Positions 37,111 to 48,632 of a stretch of 64,000 nt of DNA are shown here, one piece after another (the stretch's first letter is position 1; each line of letters opens with the position of its first letter). The notes under the pieces are model-generated. The model searched no databases. It was given only the letters and a program-made list of their open reading frames with translations, and had not been told where the DNA came from. Where the stretch lies: assembly GCA_017484225.1 (NCBI GenBank), contig JAFUTN010000028.1, forward strand, positions 1 through 64,000, given 5' to 3'. The position numbers and the translations under genes were made by a program. Origin of the DNA: Alphaproteobacteria bacterium. GTDB taxonomy: Bacteria; Pseudomonadota; Alphaproteobacteria; RF32; CAG-239.

Positions 37111-38529
37111 TTATATTCTTCTTCCGCCGAGCAAATCACTGAGTATTTTTCTTTGAGGTGTATTTTCCAAAGATTTGTCCATGGTAAATTTGTTTGCCGG
37201 AGCCTTGCCGTCGCCGGCTAAATCTTCACGGAATTTTTTGATTATGTCACGTCTTTTTGCGGCAACATCATGACGTTCTCCGAGGTCAGCTTTCATCATA
37301 CTCAACTGAGCCAATGTCTTATTTCCGTTATTCGGAACTTTTAAGCGTTCTTTTAATTCACTCTTCAAATCCTTTTTTATGCTCAAATCATTTTGTTTTG
37401 CCGTTTTTTCAATAGCCGCAACATAATGCTTGCCGAATAACTGACTCTTATCAAGTGCCCCGAGCAGCTTATTTATTTCGGTTCGCAATTCTTTTGTCGG
37501 TTCTTTTTCGTTGGCAATAAAATTTGATGCCGTCAGATTTTGCTCAGTCAGAGTTTTTGTCTTTGCTGCCTGAGATTCCATAACTTCCAAATACTTATTG
37601 ACGGCTATTGCTTTTTTTGCCGCGATTTCTCTTTCATCCGTTATACCGCTTGCTCGCAAGTAATCTTCGGCCGCTAATGCAGTTGAAGCAACACCAATCA
37701 TGGTATTATGAAAGTTATTGAGTAAAGGTTTTTTCATTTTTTTCTTTAAATCGGCATTATCCATATAAGCAAATTCAAGACTGTCATCATTTGCCATAAC
37801 GTCATGCAGATGGCGAGAGGCTGTGGCGGTGTAAGAAACTCTTGCCGCACGTTCAAGAATATTTCGTAATCCTTCCGGATTTTCAGCCACAAAGCTGTAA
37901 TTACTCAACATTCTGTTATCCAAACCATCCACAAAATGTGAAGCGTAATTTCCATCGCCGTTAAGCAATTCCAGTCCGCGTCTTTGGGCGTGCGGAATGT
38001 CTTTTTTGCAATCATTAGAGCGCTCAATATTTGAGGTTTTCAGGTTGTCTATCACATGGTCAAGACCGGCCATAACTTTTTCATCAAATTTATCCAAAGC
38101 CCAGCTGATGAATTTTAAAAACTCTTCCCACAGATATTGCGAAATATCCTGATCTTTGATGGGGTGGAATTTTTCTCTTTCCTTTTTATTAGAGTCGTCT
38201 TCTTGCTGATCATTACCGAGTTCACCGGTTTTTTTAGGGAGCTCTTCGCCTTCTTTGATTTCGGTAACCGCAGGTTCCTCCTGTTGTTCACCGCCGACAT
38301 TCATATCCTTTTCTTCGCTAATGTTAACATTTTCGGTGCTTTCATTAATACGGACACCATCAGCACCATTACCGGATACAGAGTTTGCACTTTCGGCTGA
38401 ATTCGTGTTTTCCTGCTGTTCTGATGCAGAGGAATCAGCAACATCACTTGTTCCGGAATCCGTTTCGCTGTCTGTTCCGGAATCTGTTGCATCAACAGTT
38501 TGTTCAATTTCTTCATCATCTTCCAACAT
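37111..38529 (-). CDS. Acidic cytoplasmic protein of the coupling-protein operon
   Basis: 472 residues without membrane segments. The first ~120 residues are Asp/Glu/Ser/Thr-rich and probably disordered (DATDSGTDSETDSGTSD). The remainder is helical and Lys-rich. GGAG precedes the ATG. No known family. The disordered acidic N-terminus resembles that of the first gene of the operon, so the two may serve related roles such as substrate adaptors or chaperones (inference). Confidence 0.6.
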   Translation of the reverse strand: MLEDDEEIEQTVDATDSGTDSETDSGTSDVADSSASEQQENTNSAESANSVSGNGADGVRINESTENVNISEEKDMNVGGEQQEEPAVTEIKEGEELPKKTGELGNDQQEDDSNKKEREKFHPIKDQDISQYLWEEFLKFISWALDKFDEKVMAGLDHVIDNLKTSNIERSNDCKKDIPHAQRRGLELLNGDGNYASHFVDGLDNRMLSNYSFVAENPEGLRNILERAARVSYTATASRHLHDVMANDDSLEFAYMDNADLKKKMKKPLLNNFHNTMIGVASTALAAEDYLRASGITDEREIAAKKAIAVNKYLEVMESQAAKTKTLTEQNLTASNFIANEKEPTKELRTEINKLLGALDKSQLFGKHYVAAIEKTAKQNDLSIKKDLKSELKERLKVPNNGNKTLAQLSMMKADLGERHDVAAKRRDIIKKFREDLAGDGKAPANKFTMDKSLENTPQRKILSDLLGGRRI

Positions 38530-38604
38530 GGCAATACTCCTTAACTTTTTTCGTTATTGTAGCTTTATTATAACATACTTTTGATTTTTGTCTAGTTTTT
38601 TATT

Positions 38605-39474
38605 TCAAACCTTTAAATGCCTTAAAAAGTTACCGATTTTTATGTTCATTTTGATTCCGTCCTGCGGTGATACCTTTATGAGACCAAAAAAGCGCGGCTT
38701 GATTTTGGCAAAATCTATCGGCGCAAAAATAGCCGGATTTTCCGTAAGAGCCTTAAATGCTCCGTCAGCATCTTTTTGTGAAACTCTGAAGTAGTTGCTT
38801 ATGAGCCTGTCCGCATCAATCGGAAAGTTTTTGGCGGCTAACGCTTCCGTGAATTTACGTTGTCTTTCTTTGCGATACATATACTCGGTATACATTCGTT
38901 TTTTTACAAGTTTTTCTTGATGTTTTATGAGTTTTGCCTGATAGGATATTTCGCAAGCATCAATATCTATTAAAATTTCAACATAAGAAATCACCGCCAA
39001 CTGCAAGTCTTGATTTGTCAGCTTTTCGGCAAAATTCAGAAATTGTTCGTCGGTTGATTTTACACTGAATTTTCCCACATCATCAGGAAACATTCGGCAC
39101 AAAATAAGCCATCCGTCGGCTAAATCATCAAGCAAAATCGCCCCGATACTCGGTTTATAATTCGGATAAAGATCTTCTATGCTGAAGGAGGGCTTAAATT
39201 TTTCGGTGGGATTATTTTTGCATAGTCCGTCCAGAGAAGCTTGAAAATTAACAAAAGCTTGGGCCAAGTCCGATTCGTCAGAACCTAAAGTAGGTTGATT
39301 TTCCTGTTTTGCCATATCTTCTCTGGCTTGTGCAAATGCCGCACTCAAATCATCAGAATCTTTTTGTTCATCTTCTTCTAGGTCGCTGTCTTCCGGTTCA
39401 TTATCGCTGTTAATAAAATCCTGTAAAAGTTTGTCAAAGTCACTGTCACTCAGCGTATCATCATCTTTTGCCAT
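38605..39474 (-). CDS. Acidic cytoplasmic protein, first gene of the coupling-protein operon
   Basis: 289 residues without signal or membrane segment. The N-terminal ~60 residues are acidic (DSDFDKLLQDFINSDNEPED), followed by a helical domain with FEALAAKNFPIDADRLISNYF-like segments and a basic end. GAGGATG stands before the ATG. No recognised domain. It starts the five-gene minus-strand operon and is divergent from the RluD-type gene, so the 99-base gap 39475-39573 should hold both promoters. Confidence 0.6.
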   Translation of the reverse strand: MAKDDDTLSDSDFDKLLQDFINSDNEPEDSDLEEDEQKDSDDLSAAFAQAREDMAKQENQPTLGSDESDLAQAFVNFQASLDGLCKNNPTEKFKPSFSIEDLYPNYKPSIGAILLDDLADGWLILCRMFPDDVGKFSVKSTDEQFLNFAEKLTNQDLQLAVISYVEILIDIDACEISYQAKLIKHQEKLVKKRMYTEYMYRKERQRKFTEALAAKNFPIDADRLISNYFRVSQKDADGAFKALTENPAIFAPIDFAKIKPRFFGLIKVSPQDGIKMNIKIGNFLRHLKV

Positions 39475-39573
39475 ATTTCATCCTCTTTTGTAATTTTTCT
39501 TGCATTTATTTCAAATATACATATCAATAGTATTAAAGACAACAATTAAATTTTAATTAAACAGGATTTTAAT

Positions 39574-40551
39574 ATGTCGGAAAATCAGGAAACGGTTATT
39601 TTTTCTCCATCAGTCGGAGAAGCAAATAAGAATGTGCGTATAGATAAATTTTTGGCACTCTGCCTGCCTGATATGTCACGAGCCAGAATTCAGCGTTTGA
39701 TAGAAGGCGGAAATGTTGTTTTGGACGAGATTGTGATTGCCGACAATTCTCATAAAGTAAAAGTCGGTGATTGTTATCAAATAACCATCCCTCCGGCCAA
39801 AGAGGCAAATCCCGAACCGGAAGACATAGTTCTTGATATTGTTTATGAAGATGAAGATGTTGTGGTGGTTAATAAACCTGCCGGAATGACCGTTCATCCT
39901 GCCGCCGGAGCTTACAGCGGCACGTTAGTTAATGCGCTGTTGTATCATTGTCGGGACAATCTTTCGGGAATAGGCGGTGTGAAACGTCCGGGAATTGTGC
40001 ATCGGATAGATAAGGAAACCAGCGGACTTTTGGTGGTTGCCAAAAATGACGCCGCCCACAAGTTTTTGAGTGAGCAATTTGCCGAACATTCGGTAGAGCG
40101 AACATATTTTGCCGTTGTTTACGGAGTTCCAAATCCGTTAAACGGGAAAATAGTGGCAAATATAGGGCGTAGCCCTACCGACCGCAAAAAAATGGCTATT
40201 GTTGAAAACAGAGGAAAAATGGCAATAACCAATTATAAAACCGTTCAGGTATATAAAAAAACCGCTTCTCTTGTTCAGTGTAATTTGGAAACCGGCCGAA
40301 CTCACCAGATTCGCGTTCATTTGAGTTCAATCGGAAATGCCCTTATCGGTGACAAAGTATATGTTAAAAATCATAAAAGTTCCATACCTGCTCCAACGGA
40401 GATAAAAAATTATTTAAGCGATTTTCCTCGGCAGGCATTACATGCCAAAACCTTAGGTTTTATACATCCGAAAAGCAAAAAATTTATGCAATTTGATACG
40501 GATATTCCGCAAGATATGGCGCAACTGATACTTAAACTTTCGGATATGTAA
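39574..40551 (+). CDS. rluD: RluC/RluD-family 23S rRNA pseudouridine synthase
   Basis: 325 residues. An N-terminal S4 RNA-binding domain (about 20-85, VRIDKFLALCLPDMSRARIQRLIEGG) is followed by the synthase domain with catalytic Asp in HRIDKETSGLL, and LETGRTHQIRVH. RluD modifies 23S helix 69; assignment within RluC/RluD is by similarity only. It lies 78 bases before rpoH, as in several alphaproteobacteria. Confidence 0.9.
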   Translation: MSENQETVIFSPSVGEANKNVRIDKFLALCLPDMSRARIQRLIEGGNVVLDEIVIADNSHKVKVGDCYQITIPPAKEANPEPEDIVLDIVYEDEDVVVVNKPAGMTVHPAAGAYSGTLVNALLYHCRDNLSGIGGVKRPGIVHRIDKETSGLLVVAKNDAAHKFLSEQFAEHSVERTYFAVVYGVPNPLNGKIVANIGRSPTDRKKMAIVENRGKMAITNYKTVQVYKKTASLVQCNLETGRTHQIRVHLSSIGNALIGDKVYVKNHKSSIPAPTEIKNYLSDFPRQALHAKTLGFIHPKSKKFMQFDTDIPQDMAQLILKLSDM

Positions 40552-40629
40552 ATTAAAACTAAAGTGTATGTTGATAATGTGTAATTTTCTCTTTAATCTT
40601 GCGGCAGAAGCAAGGAAAAGGAGAAAATC

Positions 40630-41502
40630 ATGGAAAAAGATACTCTCACCGGACTGGACTTCTCGCCGGAAATTAATCTGGCTCGTTACTTACAATCAAT
40701 CAGAAAATATCCGATTTTAACACAGGAAGAAGAATATAATCTTTCGTTAAAATACAAACAAACCCGCAACAAAGAAATAGCATATTTGCTGATTACTTCG
40801 CATTTGCGGTTGGTGGTAAAAGTTGTGTCAAAATATCGCGGATACGGACTTCCCGTCAGTGAAATGATATCGGAAGGAAATATCGGATTGCTTTATGCCA
40901 TTGAAAAATTTGATCCCGATAAAGGATTCAGGTTTTCTACCTATGCATTGTGGTGGATAAAAGCATCAGTGCAGAAATATATCTTAAATTCATGGTCATT
41001 GGTGAAACTCGGAACAACGGCCGCGCAGAAAAAATTGTTTTTCAATCTGCGGAAAATTAAAAATAAACTTAATTTGACGGATGACAGGGAATTATCCGAA
41101 CCGGTTTTGCTGAATATTGCCGATTCTCTCAGCGTCAGTGTGCAAGAGGTTAAAGACATGAATAATCGTTTGCAATCGCATGATGGCTCACTGAATGCAC
41201 TTGTCGGCCATGATGAAGACAGCGGCGCCGAATTGCTTGATTTTATTTCGGATAAGCGGCCAAATCAGGAAGAAAGCCTATCTTATCAAGAAACAATGAG
41301 TTATCGCCGAAAATTGTTCAAACGTGCAATTTTGGTTCTCAATCCGCGCGAAAAAGATATTTTGTTTAAGCGCCGGCTTCAGGAAGAAAATGCCACCCTT
41401 GATGATTTAAGCAAGTTGTATCATATCTCTAAAGAGCGCGTGCGCCAAATAGAGCTGAACTCCATTCGTAAAATAGCAAAAGCCATTGAGGTTATGCAAT
41501 AA
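40630..41502 (+). CDS. rpoH: RNA polymerase sigma-32 (heat shock) factor
   Basis: 290 residues with sigma regions 2 and 4. Region 2 shows LITSHLRLVVKVVSKYRGYGLPVSEMISEGNIGLLYAIEKFDP and FSTYALWWIKASVQKYIL. The RpoH-specific box AAQKKLFFNLRKIK follows, and region 4 ends with LDDLSKLYHISKERVRQIELNSIRKI. It directs heat-shock transcription. AAGGAG precedes the ATG by 6 bases. RpoH-type promoters may exist in front of clpP or the DnaJ gene, but I could not verify any. Confidence 0.93.
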   Translation: MEKDTLTGLDFSPEINLARYLQSIRKYPILTQEEEYNLSLKYKQTRNKEIAYLLITSHLRLVVKVVSKYRGYGLPVSEMISEGNIGLLYAIEKFDPDKGFRFSTYALWWIKASVQKYILNSWSLVKLGTTAAQKKLFFNLRKIKNKLNLTDDRELSEPVLLNIADSLSVSVQEVKDMNNRLQSHDGSLNALVGHDEDSGAELLDFISDKRPNQEESLSYQETMSYRRKLFKRAILVLNPREKDILFKRRLQEENATLDDLSKLYHISKERVRQIELNSIRKIAKAIEVMQ

Positions 41503-41567
41503 CACAAAGGTTGAAAAAAATATTTTTCTGATTATTTGAAAAGAGGTTTCGTTATCGGAGAAAAATC

Positions 41568-42704
41568 ATGAAAGAAAAACGTGTTCGCCTTTGGCTTGCG
41601 CTTATTGCCGCTTTATTGATTACGGTATATATTGCTTTATATAATTACCAAAAACATTTGCCTGATGATTCTGCTAAGCTGCCGCAAGAGCAGACTTTGG
41701 TGCTTGATACATTAAAGCCGATTGGTAAAACGGTGGTTGTGCCTAAAAATTATATCGGCCAAGTTCAAGCAATTAATGAAACGGATATTTTGCCGCAAAT
41801 AAGCGGATATGTGGAGAAAATAAACGTAAAAGGAGGAGAAAACGTAAAAACCGATGATGTGTTGCTGGTGGTGGAGCAGTCAACTTATCTGGCCGAACTT
41901 GATGCCGCCATGGCAAATAAATTTGCCGCACAAGCAGAGTTGGTTAATGCCAAAAGACAGTTTGAACGTCTTAAACATGCCGGCCGTGAAGCAGTATCGG
42001 CAAGCGAATTGGAAAATGCCGGAGCGGCATATCTTAAGGCTCAGGGGGCCTATGAACAAGCCGGTGCCGCCGTGGAAAAAGCAAATATTGATTATTCGCA
42101 CACAATATTGAAGGCTCCCTTTTCCGGTATAGTCGGTAATATTGAACCTTCTGTCGGTGATTATATCAGTCCGCAATCGCAACCTTTGCTGAGTGTTGTG
42201 CAATACAGTCCGATAAGAGTTGTTTTTTCTGTTACCGATAAAGAATATCTGTCAAAAGAAAAAAACAGATTAATTTACGCCGATAACAATGTCAAACTCC
42301 GCTTGCCGGATGGGCAGATTTATGATGATATCGGCAAGGTAAAATATACGGCAAACAGTGTCAATCCTCACACGGACAGTTTGGCGGTTTATGCCGAATT
42401 TGCAAATTTTGACCATAAGCTTATTCCGAATGCTTACGTCAATGTGATGGTTGAAGAAATATATGAAAATGCCATAAGTATTGAAAAAAATCTGGTTTCT
42501 GCACAAGAAGACGGAAAAAGCGTGTATGTTTTGCAAAACGGAACAATAAAAAAGAAGTTTGTGGATGTTTTAAGCGAGAATGAAAATCACTACATACTGC
42601 GAAATAATTTTACACCTGATGAAATGTTGATTACGCAAAAAATAGAGCCTCGGTATGCCGGTCATAAAGCCGTTCCGCAATCAACCGAAAATGGGAGAAA
42701 ATAA
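41568..42704 (+). CDS. RND efflux periplasmic adaptor (MFP)
   Basis: 378 residues with one N-terminal membrane anchor. The membrane fusion architecture is visible: lipoyl half ([35 protein letters not shown]), alpha-helical hairpin, second lipoyl half ([30 protein letters not shown]) and a beta-barrel. AcrA/MexA type; no lipobox Cys seen. It connects the RND pump to the outer-membrane channel. The pump gene begins 2 bases after its stop. Confidence 0.9.
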   Translation: MKEKRVRLWLALIAALLITVYIALYNYQKHLPDDSAKLPQEQTLVLDTLKPIGKTVVVPKNYIGQVQAINETDILPQISGYVEKINVKGGENVKTDDVLLVVEQSTYLAELDAAMANKFAAQAELVNAKRQFERLKHAGREAVSASELENAGAAYLKAQGAYEQAGAAVEKANIDYSHTILKAPFSGIVGNIEPSVGDYISPQSQPLLSVVQYSPIRVVFSVTDKEYLSKEKNRLIYADNNVKLRLPDGQIYDDIGKVKYTANSVNPHTDSLAVYAEFANFDHKLIPNAYVNVMVEEIYENAISIEKNLVSAQEDGKSVYVLQNGTIKKKFVDVLSENENHYILRNNFTPDEMLITQKIEPRYAGHKAVPQSTENGRK

Positions 42705-42705
42705 A

Positions 42706-45700
42706 ATGTTTTCGGCATTTTTTATTAACCGCCCATGTTTTGCCGGTGTAGTTTCTGTTGTTATGATATTAATGGGGCTAATGTCCTTAAAAGTTTTGCC
42801 GGTTGCTCAATATCCGGAAATAACACCTCCGGAAATTGTGGTATCGGCAACATATTTAGGTGCCGGTTCCGACGTTTTGGCAGATACGGTTGCCGTGCCG
42901 ATTGAAAATGAGGTAAACGGTGTAGAAAATATGATGTATATGTCTTCTACATCTGATGACAACGGTTCATATTCATTGACAGTCACTTTTGAAGTGGGAA
43001 GTGATGCCGATATTGCACAAGTAAAAGTGCAGAATCGCTTACAGCAGGCTTCATCAAATTTACCGGCAGAAGTGACTAAATACGGTGTCGGAATTAAAAC
43101 CCAAAACCCGAATATGCTGGGAATGTTAACGCTACGCTCACCAAATCAGACGTATGATAATTTATATTTGAGCAACTATGCCTTTTCTAATATTAAAAAC
43201 AATTTGTCACGAATTAAGGGTGTCGGACAGGTGCAAATTTTTGGTCCGCAATACAGTATGCGAATATGGCTGAATTCAGATAAAATAAGTGCATTGGGGC
43301 TAAGCAGTAATGATATAGTGACAGCGGTGGAACAGCAAAATGTGCAGGCCTCAATCGGCAGTATCGGTTCGGCACCGAGTGACAAACACAACAAAATGGT
43401 ATTAAGTTTGAAGACAAAAGGGCTGCTTGATACGGTTCGCGATTTTGAAAATATTGTGGTTGCCGCGGATAAAAACGGAGCTTTGGTTTATCTTAAAGAT
43501 GTTGCCGAAATTGAATTAGGCGCCGATAAATATAATATTCAGTCAGCCTTTAATGCTTCTCCGGCGGTTATTTTTGCCGTTAATCAAATGCCTAATTCAA
43601 ACTCTTTAGAAATTATGGATAATATAAAGAAGGAAATAGCAAAAATTTCGCAACATCTGCCGGATGATATGGTATTGGAAGTTGCTTACGATTCAACGGA
43701 TTTTGTGCGAGCATCAATAGAAAGTATTATAGATACCTTAATTGTTACATTTATACTGGTGGTGTTGGTTACCTATGTTTTTTTGCAAAAAATCACAACA
43801 ACTCTCATTCCGCTGATAACCATACCGGTGTCCTTAACGGCCTCATTTGTGGTGATTTATTTTTTAGGATTTAATATAAATATTTTAACTTTATTCGCCA
43901 TGATTTTAGCAATCGGATTAGTTGTTGATGATGCTATTATTGTAGTGGAAAGAGTGCAATATCTGATGCTGACGCAAAAAGCAGATTCTCACAAAGCGGC
44001 ATTAATTGCAATGCAGCAAATCGGAAGTGCGGTGTTAGCAACAACGTTTGTTTTGTTGGCAATTTTTATTCCGGTAGGATTAATGGCCGGAATCACCGGA
44101 AAAATTTATCAGCAATTTGCCGTAACCATTTCGGCGGCAGTTGTTTTTTCTTCAATTAATGCCTTAACACTAAGTCCGGCTCTATGTTCGGTTTTGCTCA
44201 AAAATGAGGGAATAAACAGTCGTCCGAATATTGTCTTCCGTGGCTTTAATATCATGTTGGATTTCAGCCGGAATCACTATCTGAAGATGGTTAATTTTTT
44301 CAGTGCCCATTTAAAAATATCCTCATTAATAGTTCTTGCGGCGCTGGCGGCGTGTTTTATCGGTTTTAAAATGACAGACTCATCTTTTATTCCCGAAGAA
44401 GACCAAGGAATTATTTTTGCAAATATTCAACTGGAAGACACGGCCAGCATTAACCAGACCAATGAAATTTTGGATGTTATGAACGAAAAAATAATGCAAA
44501 CAAAAGGTGTGCGTTATTTTATCAGTGTTGCCGGATACAGTATGCTTGGCGGTGGCGGAGAAAACGTTGCACTTGGTGTTATAGGGTTGGATAATTGGGA
44601 TAAAAGAAAGGCTAAAAACTTATCGGTCGGAGCTATTGCAAATAATTTGAGCAAAGAATTCGGCGACATAAAAAATGCTAAAATTAACTTTTTTGCTCCG
44701 CCTTCTCTGCCCGGTGTCGGTAACAGTAACGGTGTATCGTTTGAATTTTTAACTACCGATAATAATATTTCACCGAAGCAGTTGTTTGAACAAATGAGCA
44801 GCTATTTGGAAAAGGTAAATAAAAGCGGATATTTTGATTATGCTTTCAGCACCTACACGGCACAAACACCGCATGTTTATTTGGATATTGACCGCACTAA
44901 GCTGGAATATTACAAAATTCCGGTTGCCGCATTGTTTAGCACCTTGCAAAACAATTTGGGTTCGCGCTATGTAAACAACATAACTTTAAGCGGACAAATA
45001 AATAAGGTAATTTTACAGGCGGACTATAAATACCGTAACAGCATAGAAAATATCGGCAATTTATATGTCAGCAATACGGAAGGTAACAGTATTCAAATAA
45101 AAAATTTTGCCGACATTAAGATGGAATTTTCGCCTAAAGTGATTAATAGGTTTAATCAAAATATTTCGGCAAGCATTACGGCTATTCCCAATGAAAAAAT
45201 CAGCAGCGGACGTGCTATTGCAAAGTTGGAAGAACTGGTGAAAACATTGCCGAAAGAATATTCCATATCATGGACGGGGCTTACATTGCAAGAAGTGGAA
45301 ACTCAAGGAGAGGCTGTTGTGCTGATATGCTTGGCAATATTGTTTTGCTATTTGTTTTTAGTGGCGCTTTATGAGAGCTGGATGCTGGCATTTTCCGTTA
45401 TTTTTTCCACGGTTTTTGCCATTCTCGGAGCAATTTTGGGACTGCATTTTATGGGACAATCGTTAAGTATATACGCTCAGCTCGGGCTGATTATGCTTAT
45501 CGGATTAGCGGCAAAAAATGCCATCTTGATTGTTGAATTTACAAAAATGTATCATGAGCAGGGAATGAGTATTTTGCAGGCCGCGTGCAAGGGAGCGGAA
45601 GAACGCTATCGCGCGGTTCTGATGACGGCATTTACATTTATTTTAGGCGTTTTTCCGATGGTTGTTGCAACCGGTGCCGGTGCAGCATCACAAATAGCCA

Positions 45701-45837
45701 TCGGAACAGCCGTGTTTTTTGGTATGATTTTTGCAACTCTTGTCGGAATAGTGTTTATTCCGCCTTTGTATGCAATTTTTGAAAGTATAAAAGAATATTT
45801 TATTCCTTTTAAGCCCAAAGGAGGTGAAAATGTTTAA
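42706..45837 (+). CDS. RND multidrug efflux pump permease
   Basis: 1043 residues from the ATG at 42706; an earlier in-frame ATG at 42655 lies inside the adaptor gene. It is an inner-membrane HAE1-type proton antiporter of the AcrB/MexB family: [24 protein letters not shown] at the start, then [21 protein letters not shown] with the two proton-relay Asp residues (VVDDAI), and [19 protein letters not shown] in the second half. Substrates are not indicated. It overlaps the outer-membrane gene by 8 bases. Confidence 0.94.
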   Translation: MFSAFFINRPCFAGVVSVVMILMGLMSLKVLPVAQYPEITPPEIVVSATYLGAGSDVLADTVAVPIENEVNGVENMMYMSSTSDDNGSYSLTVTFEVGSDADIAQVKVQNRLQQASSNLPAEVTKYGVGIKTQNPNMLGMLTLRSPNQTYDNLYLSNYAFSNIKNNLSRIKGVGQVQIFGPQYSMRIWLNSDKISALGLSSNDIVTAVEQQNVQASIGSIGSAPSDKHNKMVLSLKTKGLLDTVRDFENIVVAADKNGALVYLKDVAEIELGADKYNIQSAFNASPAVIFAVNQMPNSNSLEIMDNIKKEIAKISQHLPDDMVLEVAYDSTDFVRASIESIIDTLIVTFILVVLVTYVFLQKITTTLIPLITIPVSLTASFVVIYFLGFNINILTLFAMILAIGLVVDDAIIVVERVQYLMLTQKADSHKAALIAMQQIGSAVLATTFVLLAIFIPVGLMAGITGKIYQQFAVTISAAVVFSSINALTLSPALCSVLLKNEGINSRPNIVFRGFNIMLDFSRNHYLKMVNFFSAHLKISSLIVLAALAACFIGFKMTDSSFIPEEDQGIIFANIQLEDTASINQTNEILDVMNEKIMQTKGVRYFISVAGYSMLGGGGENVALGVIGLDNWDKRKAKNLSVGAIANNLSKEFGDIKNAKINFFAPPSLPGVGNSNGVSFEFLTTDNNISPKQLFEQMSSYLEKVNKSGYFDYAFSTYTAQTPHVYLDIDRTKLEYYKIPVAALFSTLQNNLGSRYVNNITLSGQINKVILQADYKYRNSIENIGNLYVSNTEGNSIQIKNFADIKMEFSPKVINRFNQNISASITAIPNEKISSGRAIAKLEELVKTLPKEYSISWTGLTLQEVETQGEAVVLICLAILFCYLFLVALYESWMLAFSVIFSTVFAILGAILGLHFMGQSLSIYAQLGLIMLIGLAAKNAILIVEFTKMYHEQGMSILQAACKGAEERYRAVLMTAFTFILGVFPMVVATGAGAASQIAIGTAVFFGMIFATLVGIVFIPPLYAIFESIKEYFIPFKPKGGENV

Positions 45838-47203
45838 GCTTTTGGTTTTGTGCCTGTTTATGCTGTCAGGCTGCACAATCGGAGATGATTATGTTGCACC
45901 CGAAGCATATAAAGATAAAGTGATTGCCTCGGAACTTAAAACCGGTTCGGCAAGTGAACTTCCGAAAAACTGGTATGAAAAACTTAATGACGAACAGCTC
46001 AATAAACTTATTAAAACAGGGTTACAAAACAGTCCGGATATTGAAGTGGCTATTGCAAAATTAAGGCAGGCAAGGGCGCAACTCAAAATTGACGAAACAA
46101 ATGCCTTGCCTTTTGTGAACGTTAACGCAGCGTGGAATTATGAAAAAGCCGGTAAAAATGTGAAGCTGAGTTTGGATTCTCATTATTATAGTGCGGGATT
46201 TGATGCTTCTTGGGAAATTGATATTTGGGGCAAAAACAGGCGACAAACCGAAGCCGATACGGCATTGGTAAAGTCCATGGAATATTCGCTTTCCGATGTG
46301 CAGATTATTTTAGAGGCCGAAATAGTTTCGGCATACGTTAATATGATGAAAAACATTAAACTTTTGCAAACGGCACAAGAAAATGAACGGTTGCAAAAGC
46401 AAATATTTACTGCCGTAAAAAATAAATATGACAGCGGACTTACTGATGATACGGCCTTAAATCAGGCCGAGTATTTATTACTTACGACTCAGGCGGCAAT
46501 ACCGCAATATCGCAGCAATATAGAAAAATATACCAATTCGTTAAGCGTTTTGAGCGGAATTTTGCCGTCGTCAATGTTGTTGCAACCTAAAAGTTCGCTG
46601 TTTGAAAAAAACTTAGCTCTTAAGGCCGAAGATGCTTATAAACTTCCGGTTTGGGTTGTTCGTCTGCGTCCTGATGTTGCCGCAACAGAACAACGATTAG
46701 TTGCGCAAAATGCCTTGGTGGCCAAAGCCGTTGCCGAACTGTATCCGAGCCTTAGTCTTTCCGCCGTATGGGGAGTTGCTGCACAATCCGGTTCAAAATT
46801 GTTCAATTCTTCTTCAAATACATATAATTATTCGCCGCTTGTTAGTTTACCTCTGCTTGATTGGAATAAGCTGCAGAACAATATAGAATTGCAAAAGGGG
46901 ATCTTCGCTGAAAATTTGGGAGACTATCGTAAAACCGTTCTCTTAGCCGTAGCAGAAATCAAAACGGCGGCAACGGCATGGAAAAATGCAGAAACAACTT
47001 TGCGGAAAAAACGGTATGCAGTCAGCAAAATCAATAAGGCGGTGCAAAATTTGCAACACAAGTATGACAGCGGATTGATACCTTTTTCCGAATTATTGAG
47101 TATGCGGCAAAATCTGATAGAAAGTCAAAACGAAAAAATTGAAGCACAAGCTGATGAGTTTTTGCAATTTGCTGCATTTTATAAGGCAATAGGAGCAAAA
47201 TAG
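45830..47203 (+). CDS. RND efflux outer-membrane lipoprotein (NodT/OprM type)
   Basis: About 457 residues from the ATG at 45830, preceded by AAGGAGG (45817-45823). It has a signal peptide and lipobox LSGC, and the [10 protein letters not shown] start typical of OprM-family factors. TolC-like repeats carry [19 protein letters not shown] and [19 protein letters not shown]. It forms the outer-membrane duct of the pump. Third and last gene of the efflux operon; no repressor gene of TetR or MarR type lies beside it. Confidence 0.92.
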   Translation: MFKLLVLCLFMLSGCTIGDDYVAPEAYKDKVIASELKTGSASELPKNWYEKLNDEQLNKLIKTGLQNSPDIEVAIAKLRQARAQLKIDETNALPFVNVNAAWNYEKAGKNVKLSLDSHYYSAGFDASWEIDIWGKNRRQTEADTALVKSMEYSLSDVQIILEAEIVSAYVNMMKNIKLLQTAQENERLQKQIFTAVKNKYDSGLTDDTALNQAEYLLLTTQAAIPQYRSNIEKYTNSLSVLSGILPSSMLLQPKSSLFEKNLALKAEDAYKLPVWVVRLRPDVAATEQRLVAQNALVAKAVAELYPSLSLSAVWGVAAQSGSKLFNSSSNTYNYSPLVSLPLLDWNKLQNNIELQKGIFAENLGDYRKTVLLAVAEIKTAATAWKNAETTLRKKRYAVSKINKAVQNLQHKYDSGLIPFSELLSMRQNLIESQNEKIEAQADEFLQFAAFYKAIGAK

Positions 47204-47222
47204 TCATTATGGCATACTGATT

Positions 47223-48629
47223 TTAAAATCTGAAATAAATAAATGGACTATATGTTGATGCCGCAATTTTAGCTACAGATAGAACAAATAAAAATAAAAG
47301 CCAAATATTAACAACTATATGGTATAAGTTAGATGAATATTTTGTTACTAAAATTTTACTGAATATCGGCATACTTAAAAATAAGGCAACGACAAAAACT
47401 AATTTTTCAACATTATCAATGTAATAGGCATATTCGTATGATATATGATGTTCTTTTATTAATCCAAACATATTTTTAACATAAGAATAGGCATAAGGCA
47501 GTGTATCAGCCCTAAATATTACCCAACCTACTACAACGATTAAGATAGTGTAAAAATGATGAGCAATTTTGAGACACCGGTTGCCTTCTTTTTTATGCCA
47601 ACAGGTAATTTTTTCAAAAATAATAAAAATCCCGTGCCAAAATCCCCAAACAATAAAATTCCAAGTAGCTCCATGCCACAAACCCGTGATTAAAAAGACT
47701 ATGAGTAAATTAAAATAGTTACGAGATTTAGTTACGCGGTTACCGCCAAGCGGAATATAGAGGTATTCTTTAAACCAAGTAGAAAGTGAAATATGCCAAC
47801 GTCGCCAAAATTCAGTGATAGATTTTGAAATATAAGGGTAATTAAAGTTTTCCAAAAATTTAAATCCGAATATATAGCCTAAACCGATAGCCATATCAGA
47901 ATAACCGGCAAAATCATAGAATATTTGAAAACTGTATGCTATCGCCCCGACCCAAGCAGTCAGTGTATCAAATTGTTCAACCGGTTGTGAAAAGATTTTG
48001 TCAGCCACAGCCCCGAGAATATCAGCAATAAGCATTTTTTTGGCCAGTCCGATAATAAAACGTTTAACACCGTAAGCAACCTTATTAAAATTTTCGGAAC
48101 GATTGTCTATTTGTCTTTCAATATCATGATATTTAATTATTGGGCCGGCAACAAGCTGAGGAAAAAAACAAATATACAGAGCTAATTTAAAAATATTATA
48201 CTGTGGACTAACTTCTTTGCGATACACGTCAATTACATAAGATAATGCTTGAAAGGTATAAAAAGAAATACCTATAGGCAAAAGCATATCAATAAAACCA
48301 ATATTTGCATTCAAAGCAGAGTTAATTATTTCTGCAGCAAAATTAAAATATTTGAAACAAAACAGTAAATCCAAATCAATGAGAATCGTAATAAGTAAAA
48401 AAAGTTTGCGTTGATGTGGCTTATGGCTTTTACTGATACAATAAGCACCGGTATAGTTTACAAAAATTGAGAATAATATAATACCGAGATAGTGTGGTTC
48501 TGTCCATGCATAAAAAACTAAACTTGCTGCAAGCAAGATGTAATTGCGTAAATTTTTGTAAGATAATAAATAAGTTACGCAAACGATAGGCAAAAACATA
48601 AATATAAAAGTTATAGAAGAAAACAGCAT
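47223..48629 (-). CDS. MBOAT-family polysaccharide O-acetyltransferase (AlgI-like)
   Basis: 468 residues with about ten membrane segments. The AlgI signatures are present: SFYTFQALSYVIDVYRK, FFPQLVAGPI, FYDFAGYSDMAIGLGYIFGF, SITEFWRRWHISLSTWFKEYLYIPLGG and LWHGATWNFIVWGFWHG with the active His. Such proteins move acetyl groups across the membrane to exported polysaccharides. It pairs with the AlgJ-like gene 3 bases upstream. No polysaccharide synthase is in the window, so the acceptor is unknown. Confidence 0.9.
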   Translation of the reverse strand: MLFSSITFIFMFLPIVCVTYLLSYKNLRNYILLAASLVFYAWTEPHYLGIILFSIFVNYTGAYCISKSHKPHQRKLFLLITILIDLDLLFCFKYFNFAAEIINSALNANIGFIDMLLPIGISFYTFQALSYVIDVYRKEVSPQYNIFKLALYICFFPQLVAGPIIKYHDIERQIDNRSENFNKVAYGVKRFIIGLAKKMLIADILGAVADKIFSQPVEQFDTLTAWVGAIAYSFQIFYDFAGYSDMAIGLGYIFGFKFLENFNYPYISKSITEFWRRWHISLSTWFKEYLYIPLGGNRVTKSRNYFNLLIVFLITGLWHGATWNFIVWGFWHGIFIIFEKITCWHKKEGNRCLKIAHHFYTILIVVVGWVIFRADTLPYAYSYVKNMFGLIKEHHISYEYAYYIDNVEKLVFVVALFLSMPIFSKILVTKYSSNLYHIVVNIWLLFLFVLSVAKIAASTYSPFIYFRF

Positions 48630-48632
48630 ATT

